64,000 nucleotides of DNA from Thermomonas fusca DSM 15424. GTDB taxonomy: Bacteria; Pseudomonadota; Gammaproteobacteria; Xanthomonadales; Xanthomonadaceae. The DNA lies in NCBI RefSeq assembly GCF_000423885.1, contig NZ_AUIV01000007.1, forward strand, positions 79,529 through 143,528. The letters are read 5' to 3'. Below are positions 26,030 to 35,205 of the stretch, piece after piece (positions within the stretch are counted from its first letter, which is position 1; each line of letters opens with the position of its first letter). The notes below the pieces were generated by a model, which was given only the letters and a program-made list of their open reading frames with translations, did not search any database and was not told where the DNA came from. Made by a program: the position numbers and the translations under genes.

Positions 26030-26568
26030 GCGCCGCGCCAGCGGCGACCTTGTTCCAGCAGGCGCTGGGTGCGGCGTTCTACACCCTGCCGGAGGCCGTG
26101 CGCCGCGTGCATGCGGTGCGCGGCACGGCGCGCTATGTCGGGATCGCCAGCGTCGAACGCGGCCGCAACCCTCTGGCGCGGCTGTGCGCGCGCATCGCCG
26201 GGTTGCCGAAGGCGGTGTGCGATGCACCGACCACGGTCGAGTTCATTGCCGACGCGGCGCGTGAAACCTGGCGCCGCGATTTCGGGGGCACACGCATGCA
26301 GACGCGGCTGGCGTTCAAGCGTGGTCTGCTGCGCGAACGGCTGGGGCCGCTGCAATTTCGCTACCACCTGCATCCGGGCGATCAGGCGCTGTGGTGGCAG
26401 GTCGCTGGTGTGCGCGTGTTCGGCCTCCTGCCGCTGCCGGCCGGCTGGTTCGAGGGCGTGCGTTGTCGCGAACGCGAGCACGCCGGTCGCTACGAATTCC
26501 TGGTGGAGGCACGCCTGCCGCTGGTGGGGCTGGTGGTGCGCTACGAAGGCTGGCTGGCGCCGGCCTGA
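26026..26568 (+). CDS. DUF4166 domain protein
   Basis: A 180-residue protein of the DUF4166 family: LFQQALGAAFYTLPEAVRRV, GTARYVGIASVERGRNPLAR, then ETWRRDFGG and RYEFLVEARLPLVGLVVRYE. The function is unknown; in other genomes the domain is sometimes fused to saccharopine-dehydrogenase-like proteins. The most likely start is TTG at 26026, overlapping the pgeF stop (TTGA). The alternative ATG at 25939 would overlap pgeF by 91 nt. Its end overlaps the convergent GIY-YIG gene by 28 nt. Confidence 0.75.
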   Translation: MSAAPAATLFQQALGAAFYTLPEAVRRVHAVRGTARYVGIASVERGRNPLARLCARIAGLPKAVCDAPTTVEFIADAARETWRRDFGGTRMQTRLAFKRGLLRERLGPLQFRYHLHPGDQALWWQVAGVRVFGLLPLPAGWFEGVRCREREHAGRYEFLVEARLPLVGLVVRYEGWLAPA

Positions 26569-26828
26569 GCGGCGTCGGCGCCGTCGAGCAGCCAGCCCAG
26601 CTTGCGCGCCTTCGGCTGGCGCTTGAGCGCGCATTCCGCGCGCAGCGCGCTGCCGCGGTCCGGATAGGCGCGGCTGCCGAGCACGCATTCCGGTGGGTGC
26701 GAACGGGTGTACTTCGCGCCCGTGCCGGCCGCATGCTGGCGGAACCGGCGTTCGACGTCGGTGGCGATGCCGGCATACAGGCTGCCGTCGCGGCAGCGCA
26801 GCAGGTACAGGTGCCAGCCGTCGGTCAT
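26541..26828 (-). CDS. GIY-YIG nuclease-fold protein (YhbQ/UPF0213 type)
   Basis: A 95-residue single-domain protein of the GIY-YIG superfamily. The GIY half is HLYLLRCRDGSLYAG and the YIG half is YAGIATDVERRFRQHAAGTG; RRFRQH supplies the conserved Arg and His, and the later E in AECALKRQPK is the metal-binding candidate. Such stand-alone domains are common, and their role in DNA repair or turnover is only suggested. It overlaps the M20 peptidase stop by 4 nt, so both come from one mRNA. Confidence 0.85.
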   Translation of the reverse strand: MTDGWHLYLLRCRDGSLYAGIATDVERRFRQHAAGTGAKYTRSHPPECVLGSRAYPDRGSALRAECALKRQPKARKLGWLLDGADAAQAGASQPS

Positions 26829-28135
26829 CGCGGCGTGCGCGCCAACCGCCCCATCAGCACCGCGCTGCGCAACGCCTGGCGCGGGATGCTCGCCAGGTCG
26901 ACGGTCTCGCCATCGGCGTGCGCGCGCGATCCGGCTGCGCCCATCCCGGCAAGCACGTCCGCGTCGGCGGCGACGAAGCTGGAGTCGGCGGCGCCGCGCT
27001 TGGCCGGATCCCACTCACCCATCGTCGGCAGGCCGAGATCGGTGTTGACCTGGTTGAGCAGGGCGAGCAGGGCGCGATTTCCGGCGGTGGGTGCCATCGG
27101 CGGATAGGCGTCCGCGAACACCAGCGTCGCGCCCGTCTTCGGCAGGTGCTGCGCCACGATCGCCTGCATCCGCGCCCGTGTGCGTGCTTCCTGCTCCGGC
27201 GTCAGCGCCCGCAGGTCGCCCACCGCGGCCGCGCGTTCCGCCATGATGTTGGTCTTGCCTGCGGCGCTGCCGCGGGCGCCGTCCGGCGCGAGCGCCGCCG
27301 GCGTGCCGCCGACCATGAGGCCGACATTGAGGGTGAGGTTGGGCTCGGGGAGCTCGCGCCGGAACCCGTCGAGGATGCGCGCCAGTTCGTAGTTCGCCCC
27401 GTAGCCGAGCGCGTCGCCGAACACGCCGCTGGAATGGCCGGTCAGGCCGGTGGCGGTGAGCTCCCAGTCGGCCACGCCGCGCCGCGCGATGGTCGCGTGG
27501 TCGCGTCCGCCATCGACGATCAAGCCCTCGTACTCCAGCGCCACGTCTGCCCATTTGCCCGCCGCGACGAGATCGGCGCGTGCCGCCTCCAGCGGCGTGC
27601 CGGCGGATTCCTCGTCGCCGGTCAGCACCACCTTGATGTCGGCATCTCGCAACGTGCCGGCGGCATGCATGGCGCGCAACGCGGCGACGATGATCACCAC
27701 GCCGCCCTTGTCGTCACCGATGCCGGGGCCGGTGGCGGTATCGCCATTGCGGACGAAACGCTGGAACGGCGAGTCCGGCTCGAACACGGTGTCCAAGTGG
27801 CCGATCAGCAGGATGCGCTTGCCGCGCCCGTTGCCCGTATGGGTGGCGACGAGGTGGCCCGCGCGCCCGGTCGCGCGCATGTCGATCCATGCCACGTCGA
27901 AGCCCAGCGGCTCCAGCTCGGCGCGGACGATGTTGCCCGCCGCCTTCACGCCGGCCAGGTTGAGCGTGCCCGAATTCTGGTTGACCAGCCGCTCAAGCAG
28001 CGCCATCGCGTGCGGCTGGTCGGCCTCGATCGAGGCCTGCAGGCGTTGCTCGGCGGCCACAGGCGTTGCTCCGGCACAGGGGCCGACGGACAGCGCGAGC
28101 AGCAGGCCGCAGGCCAGGACGCGGGAGCGGAGCAT
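26825..28135 (-). CDS. M20 family metallopeptidase, glutamate carboxypeptidase (CPG2) type, secreted
   Basis: A 436-residue zinc peptidase with a cleavable signal peptide (MLRSRVLACGLLLALSVGPC, then AGA), so probably periplasmic. Zinc-site motifs are in order: LLIGHLDTVFEPD, GPGIGDDKGGVVI and GDEESAGT with the catalytic glutamate pair; the last His ligand is in SRAHADGETVD. The family removes C-terminal glutamate from peptides or folates; the real substrate is not known. Start at 28135 opens with the signal peptide. Confidence 0.87.
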   Translation of the reverse strand: MLRSRVLACGLLLALSVGPCAGATPVAAEQRLQASIEADQPHAMALLERLVNQNSGTLNLAGVKAAGNIVRAELEPLGFDVAWIDMRATGRAGHLVATHTGNGRGKRILLIGHLDTVFEPDSPFQRFVRNGDTATGPGIGDDKGGVVIIVAALRAMHAAGTLRDADIKVVLTGDEESAGTPLEAARADLVAAGKWADVALEYEGLIVDGGRDHATIARRGVADWELTATGLTGHSSGVFGDALGYGANYELARILDGFRRELPEPNLTLNVGLMVGGTPAALAPDGARGSAAGKTNIMAERAAAVGDLRALTPEQEARTRARMQAIVAQHLPKTGATLVFADAYPPMAPTAGNRALLALLNQVNTDLGLPTMGEWDPAKRGAADSSFVAADADVLAGMGAAGSRAHADGETVDLASIPRQALRSAVLMGRLARTPR

Positions 28136-28196
28136 GGGCAGATTCCGGGTGGAAAGCGGCGACCATAACCCAGTCTCAACGAGTGATGCGATTTGA

Positions 28197-28224
28197 CTTG
28201 AATCACGGCGCGGCAGCCGCATGT
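28197..28224 (+). promoter_or_regulatory. Heat-shock (sigma-32) type promoter of clpB
   Basis: CTTGAAT (28197-28203), a 13-nt spacer, and CCGCATGT (28217-28224). This fits the sigma-32 consensus CTTGAAA-N11-16-CCCCATNT with one mismatch in each box, ahead of a known heat-shock gene. Confidence 0.75.
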
Positions 28225-28268
28225 GGAGGACATTGGGCCGCGCCGGCCCCGACTCACAGGATCCCGTC

Positions 28269-30851
28269 ATGCGAATGGACAAGCTCACGTCGCGTTTCCA
28301 GCAGGCGATCAGCGACGCCCAGTCGCTGGCCGTCGGCCGCGACCACACCATCATCGAACCCGCCCACCTGCTGCTGGCGCTGCTGGACCAGCAGGGCGGC
28401 GGCACCCGCCCGCTGCTGGCGCAGGCCGGCGTCAACGTGCCGGTGCTGCGCGAGCGCCTGGTCGAGGCGCTGGACCGGCTGCCCAAGGTCAGCGGCCAGG
28501 CCGGCAACGTGCAGGCCGGCAACGACCTCATCCGCCTGTTCAACGTCACCGACAAGCTGGCCCAGCAGCGCGGCGATGCCTACATCGCCAGCGAGCTGTT
28601 CCTGCTGGCGGCGCTGGAGGAATCCGGCGAAGCCGGCAAGGCGCTGAAGGCCGCCGGCGCGAACAAACAGAAACTCGAAGCGGCCATCGACAAGCTGCGC
28701 GGGGGCGAGAAAGTGACCGACGAGAATGCGGAAGACGCGCGGCAGGCGCTGGAGAAATACACGATCGATCTCACCGCGCGCGCGGAGAGTGGCAAGCTCG
28801 ATCCGGTGGTGGGCCGCGACGAGGAGATTCGCCGCACCATCCAGGTGCTGCAGCGGCGCACCAAGAACAATCCGGTGCTGATCGGCGAGCCGGGCGTGGG
28901 CAAGACGGCGATCGTCGAAGGCCTGGCCCAGCGCATCATAAACAACGAAGTGCCGGAAGGCTTGCGCGGCAAGCGCCTGCTGTCGCTGGACATGGGTGCG
29001 CTGATCGCCGGCGCCAAGTTCCGCGGCGAGTTCGAGGAGCGGCTGAAGGCGGTGCTGAACGACCTGTCGAAGAACGAAGGCCAGATCATCCTGTTCATCG
29101 ATGAACTGCACACCATGGTCGGCGCCGGCAAGGCCGAAGGGTCGATGGACGCCGGCAACATGCTCAAGCCCGCGCTGGCGCGCGGCGAGCTGCACTGCAT
29201 CGGCGCCACCACGCTGGACGAATACCGCAAGTACGTGGAGAAGGATGCCGCGCTGGAGCGCCGCTTCCAGAAGGTGTTCGTGGGCGAGCCGTCGGTGGAG
29301 GACACGATCGCCATCCTGCGCGGGCTGAAGGAGCGCTACGCCGTGCACCACGGCGTGGAGATCACCGACCCGGCCATCGTCGCCGCCGCCACGCTGTCCA
29401 ACCGCTACATCGCCGACCGCCAGCTGCCGGACAAGGCCATCGACCTGATGGACGAGGCCGCCTCGCGCATCCGCATGGAGATCGACTCCAAGCCGGAGGA
29501 GATGGACCGCAAGGAGCGCCGGCTCATCCAGCTCAAGATCCAGCGCGAGGCGCTGAAGAAGGAGAAGGACGCCGAGTCGAAGCAGCGCCTGGCCGATCTC
29601 GAAAAGGAGATAGCCGTGCTGGAGCGCGAGTACAGCGACCTGGAGGAGGTGTGGAAGGCCGAGAAGGCCACCCTGCAGGGCGCGACCCGGATCAAGGAGC
29701 AGATCGAAGCCGCGCGGCTGGAGCTGGAAGCCGCGCAGCGCAAGCAGGATTTCGCCGCGATGAGCGAGATCCAGTACGGCCGAATCCCGGAGCTGGAGAA
29801 GCAGCTGGCCGCCGCACAGGAGGCTGAAACGAAGGGCTTCACCCTCCTGCAGGACAAGGTGACGGCGGAAGAGATCGCGCAGGTGGTGGCGCGCTGGACC
29901 GGTATCCCGGTCAGCAAGATGCTGGAAGGCGAGCGCGAGAAGCTGCTGCAGATGGAAGCGCAGCTGCACACCCGCGTGGTGGGGCAGGAAGAGGCGATCA
30001 AGGTGGTGTCCGACGCGGTGCGCCGTTCGCGCGCCGGCCTGTCCGATCCCAATCGCCCCAGCGGTTCGTTCCTGTTCCTCGGCCCCACCGGTGTGGGCAA
30101 GACCGAGCTGTGCAAGGCGCTGGCCGAATTCCTGTTTGACAGCAGCGATGCGATGGTGCGCATCGACATGAGCGAGTTCATGGAGAAGCACGCGGTGAGC
30201 CGTCTGATCGGCGCGCCCCCGGGCTATGTCGGCTATGAAGAAGGCGGCTACCTGACCGAGGCAGTGCGTCGCCGTCCGTACAGCGTGATCCTGCTGGACG
30301 AGGTGGAGAAGGCGCATCCGGACGTGTTCAACATCCTGCTGCAGGTGCTGGACGATGGCCGCCTGACCGATGGCCAGGGCCGCACCGTGGATTTCCGCAA
30401 CACGGTGATCGTGATGACGTCCAACCTCGGCTCCCACCAGATCCAGGAGCTGGCCGGGGATGATTCACCCGAAGCCTATGTGCAGATGAAGGCCTCGGTG
30501 ATGGGCGTGGTGCAGGCGCACTTCCGGCCGGAGTTCATCAACCGGCTGGACGACATCGTGGTGTTCCACCCGCTGGACAAGGCGCAGATCAAGCAGATCG
30601 CGCGCATCCAGCTGCGCGGGCTGGAAAAGCGGTTGGGCGAGCGCGGCATCCGCATCGAACTGAGCGATGCGGCCTTTGATCTGCTCGGCAATGTCGGTTT
30701 CGATCCGGTGTACGGCGCGCGCCCGCTCAAGCGCGCCATCCAGCAGCAGCTGGAGAACCCGCTGGCGCAGGACATCCTGGCCGGCAGGTTCGGCAATGGC
30801 GATACGGTCAAGGTGGATGCCGACGGTGGCAGGCTGGTGTTCGTGAAGTAA
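28269..30851 (+). CDS. clpB: ATP-dependent chaperone ClpB
   Basis: An 860-residue hexameric disaggregase that pulls proteins out of heat-induced aggregates with DnaK. Clp_N domain at 1-145; first AAA+ module with GEPGVGKTAIVEG; a long coiled-coil middle domain (about 400-525, LEREYSDLEEVWKAEKATLQ); second AAA+ module with GPTGVGKTELCKALAEF; and a C-terminal Clp_D2-small domain. Both Walker B/ sensor regions look intact (LFIDELHTMVG, ILLDEVEKAHPDV). A sigma-32-like promoter lies 45 nt upstream. Confidence 0.97.
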   Translation: MRMDKLTSRFQQAISDAQSLAVGRDHTIIEPAHLLLALLDQQGGGTRPLLAQAGVNVPVLRERLVEALDRLPKVSGQAGNVQAGNDLIRLFNVTDKLAQQRGDAYIASELFLLAALEESGEAGKALKAAGANKQKLEAAIDKLRGGEKVTDENAEDARQALEKYTIDLTARAESGKLDPVVGRDEEIRRTIQVLQRRTKNNPVLIGEPGVGKTAIVEGLAQRIINNEVPEGLRGKRLLSLDMGALIAGAKFRGEFEERLKAVLNDLSKNEGQIILFIDELHTMVGAGKAEGSMDAGNMLKPALARGELHCIGATTLDEYRKYVEKDAALERRFQKVFVGEPSVEDTIAILRGLKERYAVHHGVEITDPAIVAAATLSNRYIADRQLPDKAIDLMDEAASRIRMEIDSKPEEMDRKERRLIQLKIQREALKKEKDAESKQRLADLEKEIAVLEREYSDLEEVWKAEKATLQGATRIKEQIEAARLELEAAQRKQDFAAMSEIQYGRIPELEKQLAAAQEAETKGFTLLQDKVTAEEIAQVVARWTGIPVSKMLEGEREKLLQMEAQLHTRVVGQEEAIKVVSDAVRRSRAGLSDPNRPSGSFLFLGPTGVGKTELCKALAEFLFDSSDAMVRIDMSEFMEKHAVSRLIGAPPGYVGYEEGGYLTEAVRRRPYSVILLDEVEKAHPDVFNILLQVLDDGRLTDGQGRTVDFRNTVIVMTSNLGSHQIQELAGDDSPEAYVQMKASVMGVVQAHFRPEFINRLDDIVVFHPLDKAQIKQIARIQLRGLEKRLGERGIRIELSDAAFDLLGNVGFDPVYGARPLKRAIQQQLENPLAQDILAGRFGNGDTVKVDADGGRLVFVK

Positions 30852-30863
30852 CCGCCAAGTACG

Positions 30864-30895
30864 CCCCGCCGGGTGGCTGTTGCCACCCGGCGGGG
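30864..30895. terminator. Hairpin between convergent clpB and ybaL
   Basis: A perfect 14-bp stem CCCCGCCGGGTGGC/GCCACCCGGCGGGG with loop TGTT, between the two stops. There is no T-run on either side, but the stem is strong and central. Confidence 0.65.
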
Positions 30896-30900
30896 ATGTG

Positions 30901-32571
30901 TCAAGCCCGCAGGGCGCGATAGGGCGGCGTGGCCATCACCATTTCGGTCAGCGAATAGGCCAGCTCACGCTCGGCCAGTACCGCCGCGTCGGCGCCGTGG
31001 CCGAGCAGGTGCTTCACCTGCGCTTCGCTGTGGGCGCGTGCGAGCACGCTGAGGGCTGGATTGATCGCCTTCAGCCGCTCGATCGCCTCGCCGGCCTCCA
31101 GTGCCTGTGGCATCGCGAAGATCGCCAGGTTGGCGCGCTCCGGCGCCGCTTCCTGCATCACCCGCCGGTTGGCGACGTTGCCACGGACGGTGGGGAACCC
31201 ACCGGCGCGCGCCTGCACCACCCGGTCGGCATCGTCCTCGATCACCACCACCGGTACGCCGCGTTCCTTCAGCAGCTGCGCCAGCTGGCTGCCGACGCGG
31301 CCGTAGCCGACCACGATGGCGTGGCCGCCGATGTCCAGCGGCACCACGTCCGGCTCCGGCGGCGCATTGGCGAGGACGCGCGCGTCTTCGCGCAGCTGCC
31401 AGCGGTCCAGCACCATGAACAGGATCGGGTTGAGCATGATGGTGATCAGCGCGCCCGCCAGCACCAGGTCGTGGCCGTCCTTGGGCAGGATCTTCAGCGA
31501 CAAGCCAAGGCCGGCGATGATGAAGGCGAATTCGCCGATCTGCGCCAGGCTGGTGGAGATGGTCAGTGCGGTGGCGTTGGGGTGGCCGAACGCGCGCACG
31601 ATGGCGTAGGCGGCAATGGACTTGCCGAACACGATGATCAGGGTGGTCGCCAGTACCTGCAGCGGATGCTCGATCAAGATGCGCGGGTCGAACAACATGC
31701 CCACCGAGACGAAGAACAGCACCGCGAAGGCGTCGCGCATCGGCAGCGAGTCCTGCGCCGCCTGGTGGCTGAACTCGGACTCGTTGAGTAGCATGCCGGC
31801 GAAGAACGCGCCCAGCGCGAAGCTCACCCCGAACAGTTCGGCCGAACCGAACGCCACGCCCATAGCGATCGACAGCACCGCCAGGGTGAACAGTTCGCGC
31901 GAGCCGGTGCCGGCGATCCGTTCCAGCACCCACGGGATCGCGCGGCGGCCGACGATCAGCATGAACGCGACGAACGCTGCGACCTTGCCGAAGGTGATCG
32001 CCAGCGCTTTGATGATGTCGCCGGCGCCGACTTCTTCGCCACCGCCCAGTGCCCCGGCCAGCGCCGGGATCAGCACCAGCGCGATCACGCAGGCCAGGTC
32101 TTCCACGATCAGCCAGCCCACCGCGATCTTGCCGCGGCGGGTATCCAGCAGGCGCCGTTCCTCCATCGCCCGCAGCAGCACCACGGTGCTGGCGGTGGCC
32201 AGCGAGAAGCCGAAGATCAGCCCCTCGATGTGGCGCCAGCCCATCAGCTCGGCCAGGCCCCAGCCCAGCAACGTGGCGACCGCGATCTGCCCGACCGCAC
32301 CGGGAATGGCGATGTTCTTCACCGACATCAGGTCGCGCAGCGAGAAGTGCAGGCCCACCCCGAACATCAGCAGGATCACGCCGATCTCCGCCAGCTGCGG
32401 CGCCAGCTCCGGATCGCCCACGAAGCCGGGCGTGAACGGCCCGGCCAACACCCCCGCCAGCAGGTAGCCCACCAGCGGCGACAGCCGCAGGCGGTTGGCC
32501 AGTGCGCCCAGCGCGAAGGCGAGCACGAAGCCGAACACGAGGATGGCGATGAGCGAGGTGTGATGCGGCAT
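30901..32571 (-). CDS. ybaL: Kef-type cation/proton antiporter YbaL (CPA2) with TrkA-N domain
   Basis: A 556-residue transporter: about twelve membrane helices of the Na+/H+ exchanger fold (residues 1-385, including LSPLVGYLLAGVLAGPFTPG and VGWLIVEDLACVIALVLIPA), then a cytosolic RCK/TrkA-N domain (about 410-530) with the nucleotide-binding motif IVVGYGRVGSQLAQLLKERG. In the family these move K+ or Na+ against H+. The start at 32571 was chosen over 32607 because it opens directly with the first helix. Confidence 0.9.
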   Translation of the reverse strand: MPHHTSLIAILVFGFVLAFALGALANRLRLSPLVGYLLAGVLAGPFTPGFVGDPELAPQLAEIGVILLMFGVGLHFSLRDLMSVKNIAIPGAVGQIAVATLLGWGLAELMGWRHIEGLIFGFSLATASTVVLLRAMEERRLLDTRRGKIAVGWLIVEDLACVIALVLIPALAGALGGGEEVGAGDIIKALAITFGKVAAFVAFMLIVGRRAIPWVLERIAGTGSRELFTLAVLSIAMGVAFGSAELFGVSFALGAFFAGMLLNESEFSHQAAQDSLPMRDAFAVLFFVSVGMLFDPRILIEHPLQVLATTLIIVFGKSIAAYAIVRAFGHPNATALTISTSLAQIGEFAFIIAGLGLSLKILPKDGHDLVLAGALITIMLNPILFMVLDRWQLREDARVLANAPPEPDVVPLDIGGHAIVVGYGRVGSQLAQLLKERGVPVVVIEDDADRVVQARAGGFPTVRGNVANRRVMQEAAPERANLAIFAMPQALEAGEAIERLKAINPALSVLARAHSEAQVKHLLGHGADAAVLAERELAYSLTEMVMATPPYRALRA

Positions 32572-32634
32572 GGGGGCTCCGACAGGGCGATGCCCCGATG
32601 ATCGCACGCGTCAGGGACGGGCCGGAAACCGAAA

Positions 32635-32654
32635 CGCCCCGGAAATCCGGGGCG
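32635..32654 (-). terminator. Terminator of the TonB-dependent receptor gene
   Basis: CGCCCCGG and CCGGGGCG enclose a 4-nt loop (AAAT). On the minus strand the stem is followed by TTTCGGTTTCC, 29 nt past the receptor stop. Confidence 0.6.
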
Positions 32655-32683
32655 CTCGGGTGGAAATGAACGCGGGGTTCAGC

Positions 32684-35062
32684 TCACCATTTGTAGGAAA
32701 CGCGGCCGTACACGTAGCGGCCGTTGAAGCCGAACGGCGAATACAGGCTGTAGGGGAACATGCCGAAGGTGGAGTTGGCGTAGACGTTCTCTTCCGGGTA
32801 TTCGTCCAGCGCGTTGTCCGCGCCCAGCGTCGCCACCCAATGCTGGTTCGGGCGGAAATTCACCGACAGATCCAGCGTCCACTTGCCCCCGTAGGTTTGG
32901 TCCTGCGCCGGGTTGCTGGCGTGGCGGGCGGTCACCTCGCCGTAGCGGGTCGCGCCGGCATTGAAGTCCCAGCGCTGCAGGTTCCAGCCTGCGGTCAGCG
33001 CGAACTTGTCGCGCGGCGAGCCTTCCTCGATGCGCCCGCGCTCGTCGCGTCCCATGCGCTCCAGGTTGGCGCCCAGCGCCGACAGCGCCGCCGGGTTGGG
33101 GGCGATGCGGGTCACCTCGGTCTTGTTGTAGTTGTAGCTGGCGGTCAGGTTGAGGTTGCTGGCGTCCAACGGCACGTTCCAGCTGCCGACCACGTCGACG
33201 CCGCGGGTGCGGGTGTCGATGGCGTTGTTGAAGTAACGTGCACTGGTGACGTTGGTGATGCCGAGCCCGGCCAGCAGCGCCTGCGCCGCGGCGTTGTTGG
33301 CGATGTTGAGGTTGGACGAGAGCACGATGCGGTCGTCGATTTCGATTCGGTAGGCGTCGATGGTCAGGTAGAGGCGCTCGACCGGCTGCAGCACCAGGCC
33401 CAGGCTGTAGGACAGCGAGGTTTCCGCCTGCAGCGGTTCCGCCCCCAGCGCCTGCGCCGCAGCGCCTGCAGCGGGGAAGGTGCCGGTCTCGTAGGCCACG
33501 CCGCTGGTGATGTTGGTGGTGACGGCCTGGTAGTGCTGCTGCGCCAGCGACGGCGCGCGGAAGCCGGTGGCGACGGTGCCGCGCAGTGCGGCCTTCTCGG
33601 TGAACGCGTAGCGCGCCGACAGCTTGCCGGAGAACTGGTCACCGAAGTCGGAATAGTCCTCGTAACGCCCGGCCAGGCCGGCCGAGAACTTTTCGGTGAA
33701 GTCGCCTTCAAGCCCCGCGTACAGCGCGTAGTTGTGGCGCTCGTAGTTGCCGGCGTTGCGCGGGGTGAACCCGCCGAAGCCCTGTGCGCCGGAGCCGAAG
33801 TAGGAACTCGCCTCACCCGCGCTCTGTTCCCAGGTTTCCTCGCGATGCTCGGCGCCGAGCGAAAGCGTGGCCGGGTATTCCAGGCCGATGTTCACCGCCT
33901 TGGAGAAGTCCGCGTTCACCACCTGCTGGGTGTACTGCAGCGCGCCGTCGTAGAAGCTGCGGGGACTGGCGGTGCCCAGCGCGTAGTTGATGGTGTTCTG
34001 GGTGCGGAAATCCAGCCGGCTGTCGCCGAGGCTGTAGCTGAAGTCCCAGTTCCAGTCGCCGGCACTCACCCCCTTCAGGCCCACCACCACGCTGCGGTCG
34101 CGCGCGTCCTGGTTGATCTCCGGCACGTAGCCATCCGGGTAGACCTGGGCCAGCAGCGCGCCTTGGCCACTGTGGTTCTTCGAGCGGTAGAACGCGAACG
34201 AGGTGATGTCGCGCTTGCTCGACATCGCGCTGACGTACAGGTTGTTCTCGCCGATGTTCAGGTTGGCATTGAGCGAAAGCGCTGCCTGGTCGACGTCGGG
34301 ATCGCCCAGCTTGAACGCCGTCTGGCCGACGCCGGGGAAGTTGCCGGTGTTCGGCGCGCTGCCCTGGTAGGGGCCGGCGCGGTTGGTCATGTCCTGATGG
34401 CCGGTCTGCGCCGCCACATGGATGGTGCCGCCGCCGCCGCTCAGGGTCAGGCCGGTGTCGCCGGACAGCTGCCACTGCCGGCCGTCGCCTTCGGAATAGC
34501 GGCCACCGGCGAGGGCGATGCTGCCGCCTTCGCCCGCGCCCTTCAGCACGATGTTGACCACGCCGCCGATGGCGTCAGAGCCGTATTGCGCGGAGGCGCC
34601 GTCGCGCAGTACTTCAACGCGCTCGATGGCGGCGACCGGAATGGCGTTCAGGTCCACCGCCGAGGAGCCGCGGCCGATGGTGCCGTTGACGTTCACCAGC
34701 GCCGAGATGTGGCGGCGCTTGCCGTTCACCAGGATCAGCACCTGGTCCGGCGAAAGCCCGCGCAGCTGCGCCGGGCGCACGCCGCTGGTGCCATCGGCCA
34801 TGCCCGGGCGCGGGAAATTGAGCGAGGGCAGGGCGCGCGCCAGCGCGGTCGCCAGCTCGGTGGTGCCGGTGGCTTCCAGCGTTTCCGGGGTCAGGATGTC
34901 GATCGGTGACTGCGATTCGGCCACGGTGCGGTCGGCCACGCGGGTGCCGGTAACGATCAGGGTGTCGAGCGTGCGCGCGTCCTTGCCGGCCTGCTGCGCC
35001 AGCGCCGGGGTGGCGGCCAACAGCGAGGACAGGGCAAGCGCGAGGGGGGTAATGCGGGGCAT
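32684..35062 (-). CDS. TonB-dependent outer membrane receptor
   Basis: A 792-residue outer-membrane barrel with signal peptide (residues 1-22, ending ATPALAQ), a TonB-box-like LDTLIVTGTR, an N-terminal plug (about 40-170, PIDILTPETLEATGTTELAT and the typical YGSDAIGGVVNIVLKG), then a barrel ending GRVSYKW with an aromatic residue. It imports an unidentified ligand using TonB energy; no ligand gene lies nearby. GGAG spaced 6 nt from 35062 favours that ATG over 35068. TTGCAG-N16-TTAAAC, about 30 nt upstream, is a possible promoter. Confidence 0.88.
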   Translation of the reverse strand: MPRITPLALALSSLLAATPALAQQAGKDARTLDTLIVTGTRVADRTVAESQSPIDILTPETLEATGTTELATALARALPSLNFPRPGMADGTSGVRPAQLRGLSPDQVLILVNGKRRHISALVNVNGTIGRGSSAVDLNAIPVAAIERVEVLRDGASAQYGSDAIGGVVNIVLKGAGEGGSIALAGGRYSEGDGRQWQLSGDTGLTLSGGGGTIHVAAQTGHQDMTNRAGPYQGSAPNTGNFPGVGQTAFKLGDPDVDQAALSLNANLNIGENNLYVSAMSSKRDITSFAFYRSKNHSGQGALLAQVYPDGYVPEINQDARDRSVVVGLKGVSAGDWNWDFSYSLGDSRLDFRTQNTINYALGTASPRSFYDGALQYTQQVVNADFSKAVNIGLEYPATLSLGAEHREETWEQSAGEASSYFGSGAQGFGGFTPRNAGNYERHNYALYAGLEGDFTEKFSAGLAGRYEDYSDFGDQFSGKLSARYAFTEKAALRGTVATGFRAPSLAQQHYQAVTTNITSGVAYETGTFPAAGAAAQALGAEPLQAETSLSYSLGLVLQPVERLYLTIDAYRIEIDDRIVLSSNLNIANNAAAQALLAGLGITNVTSARYFNNAIDTRTRGVDVVGSWNVPLDASNLNLTASYNYNKTEVTRIAPNPAALSALGANLERMGRDERGRIEEGSPRDKFALTAGWNLQRWDFNAGATRYGEVTARHASNPAQDQTYGGKWTLDLSVNFRPNQHWVATLGADNALDEYPEENVYANSTFGMFPYSLYSPFGFNGRYVYGRVSYKW

Positions 35063-35190
35063 GACCATCTCCGTTCGGGGGGGTAAGACTGTTTAACACC
35101 GGCTTAACCGGGCTGCAAACACGCCGGCGGCATGCGCACATGCGTTAACGTAGGTTGTTTTCCGGGGCGATTCGCGCGCCGGCTTTCCCG

Positions 35191-35196
35191 TACACT
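35191..35196 (+). promoter_or_regulatory. -10 box of the ABC-F gene (TACACT)
   Basis: TACACT 9 nt before the ATG; the transcript would have at most a few leader bases. No clear -35. Confidence 0.35.
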
Positions 35197-35205
35197 CGCC
35201 GCCCC

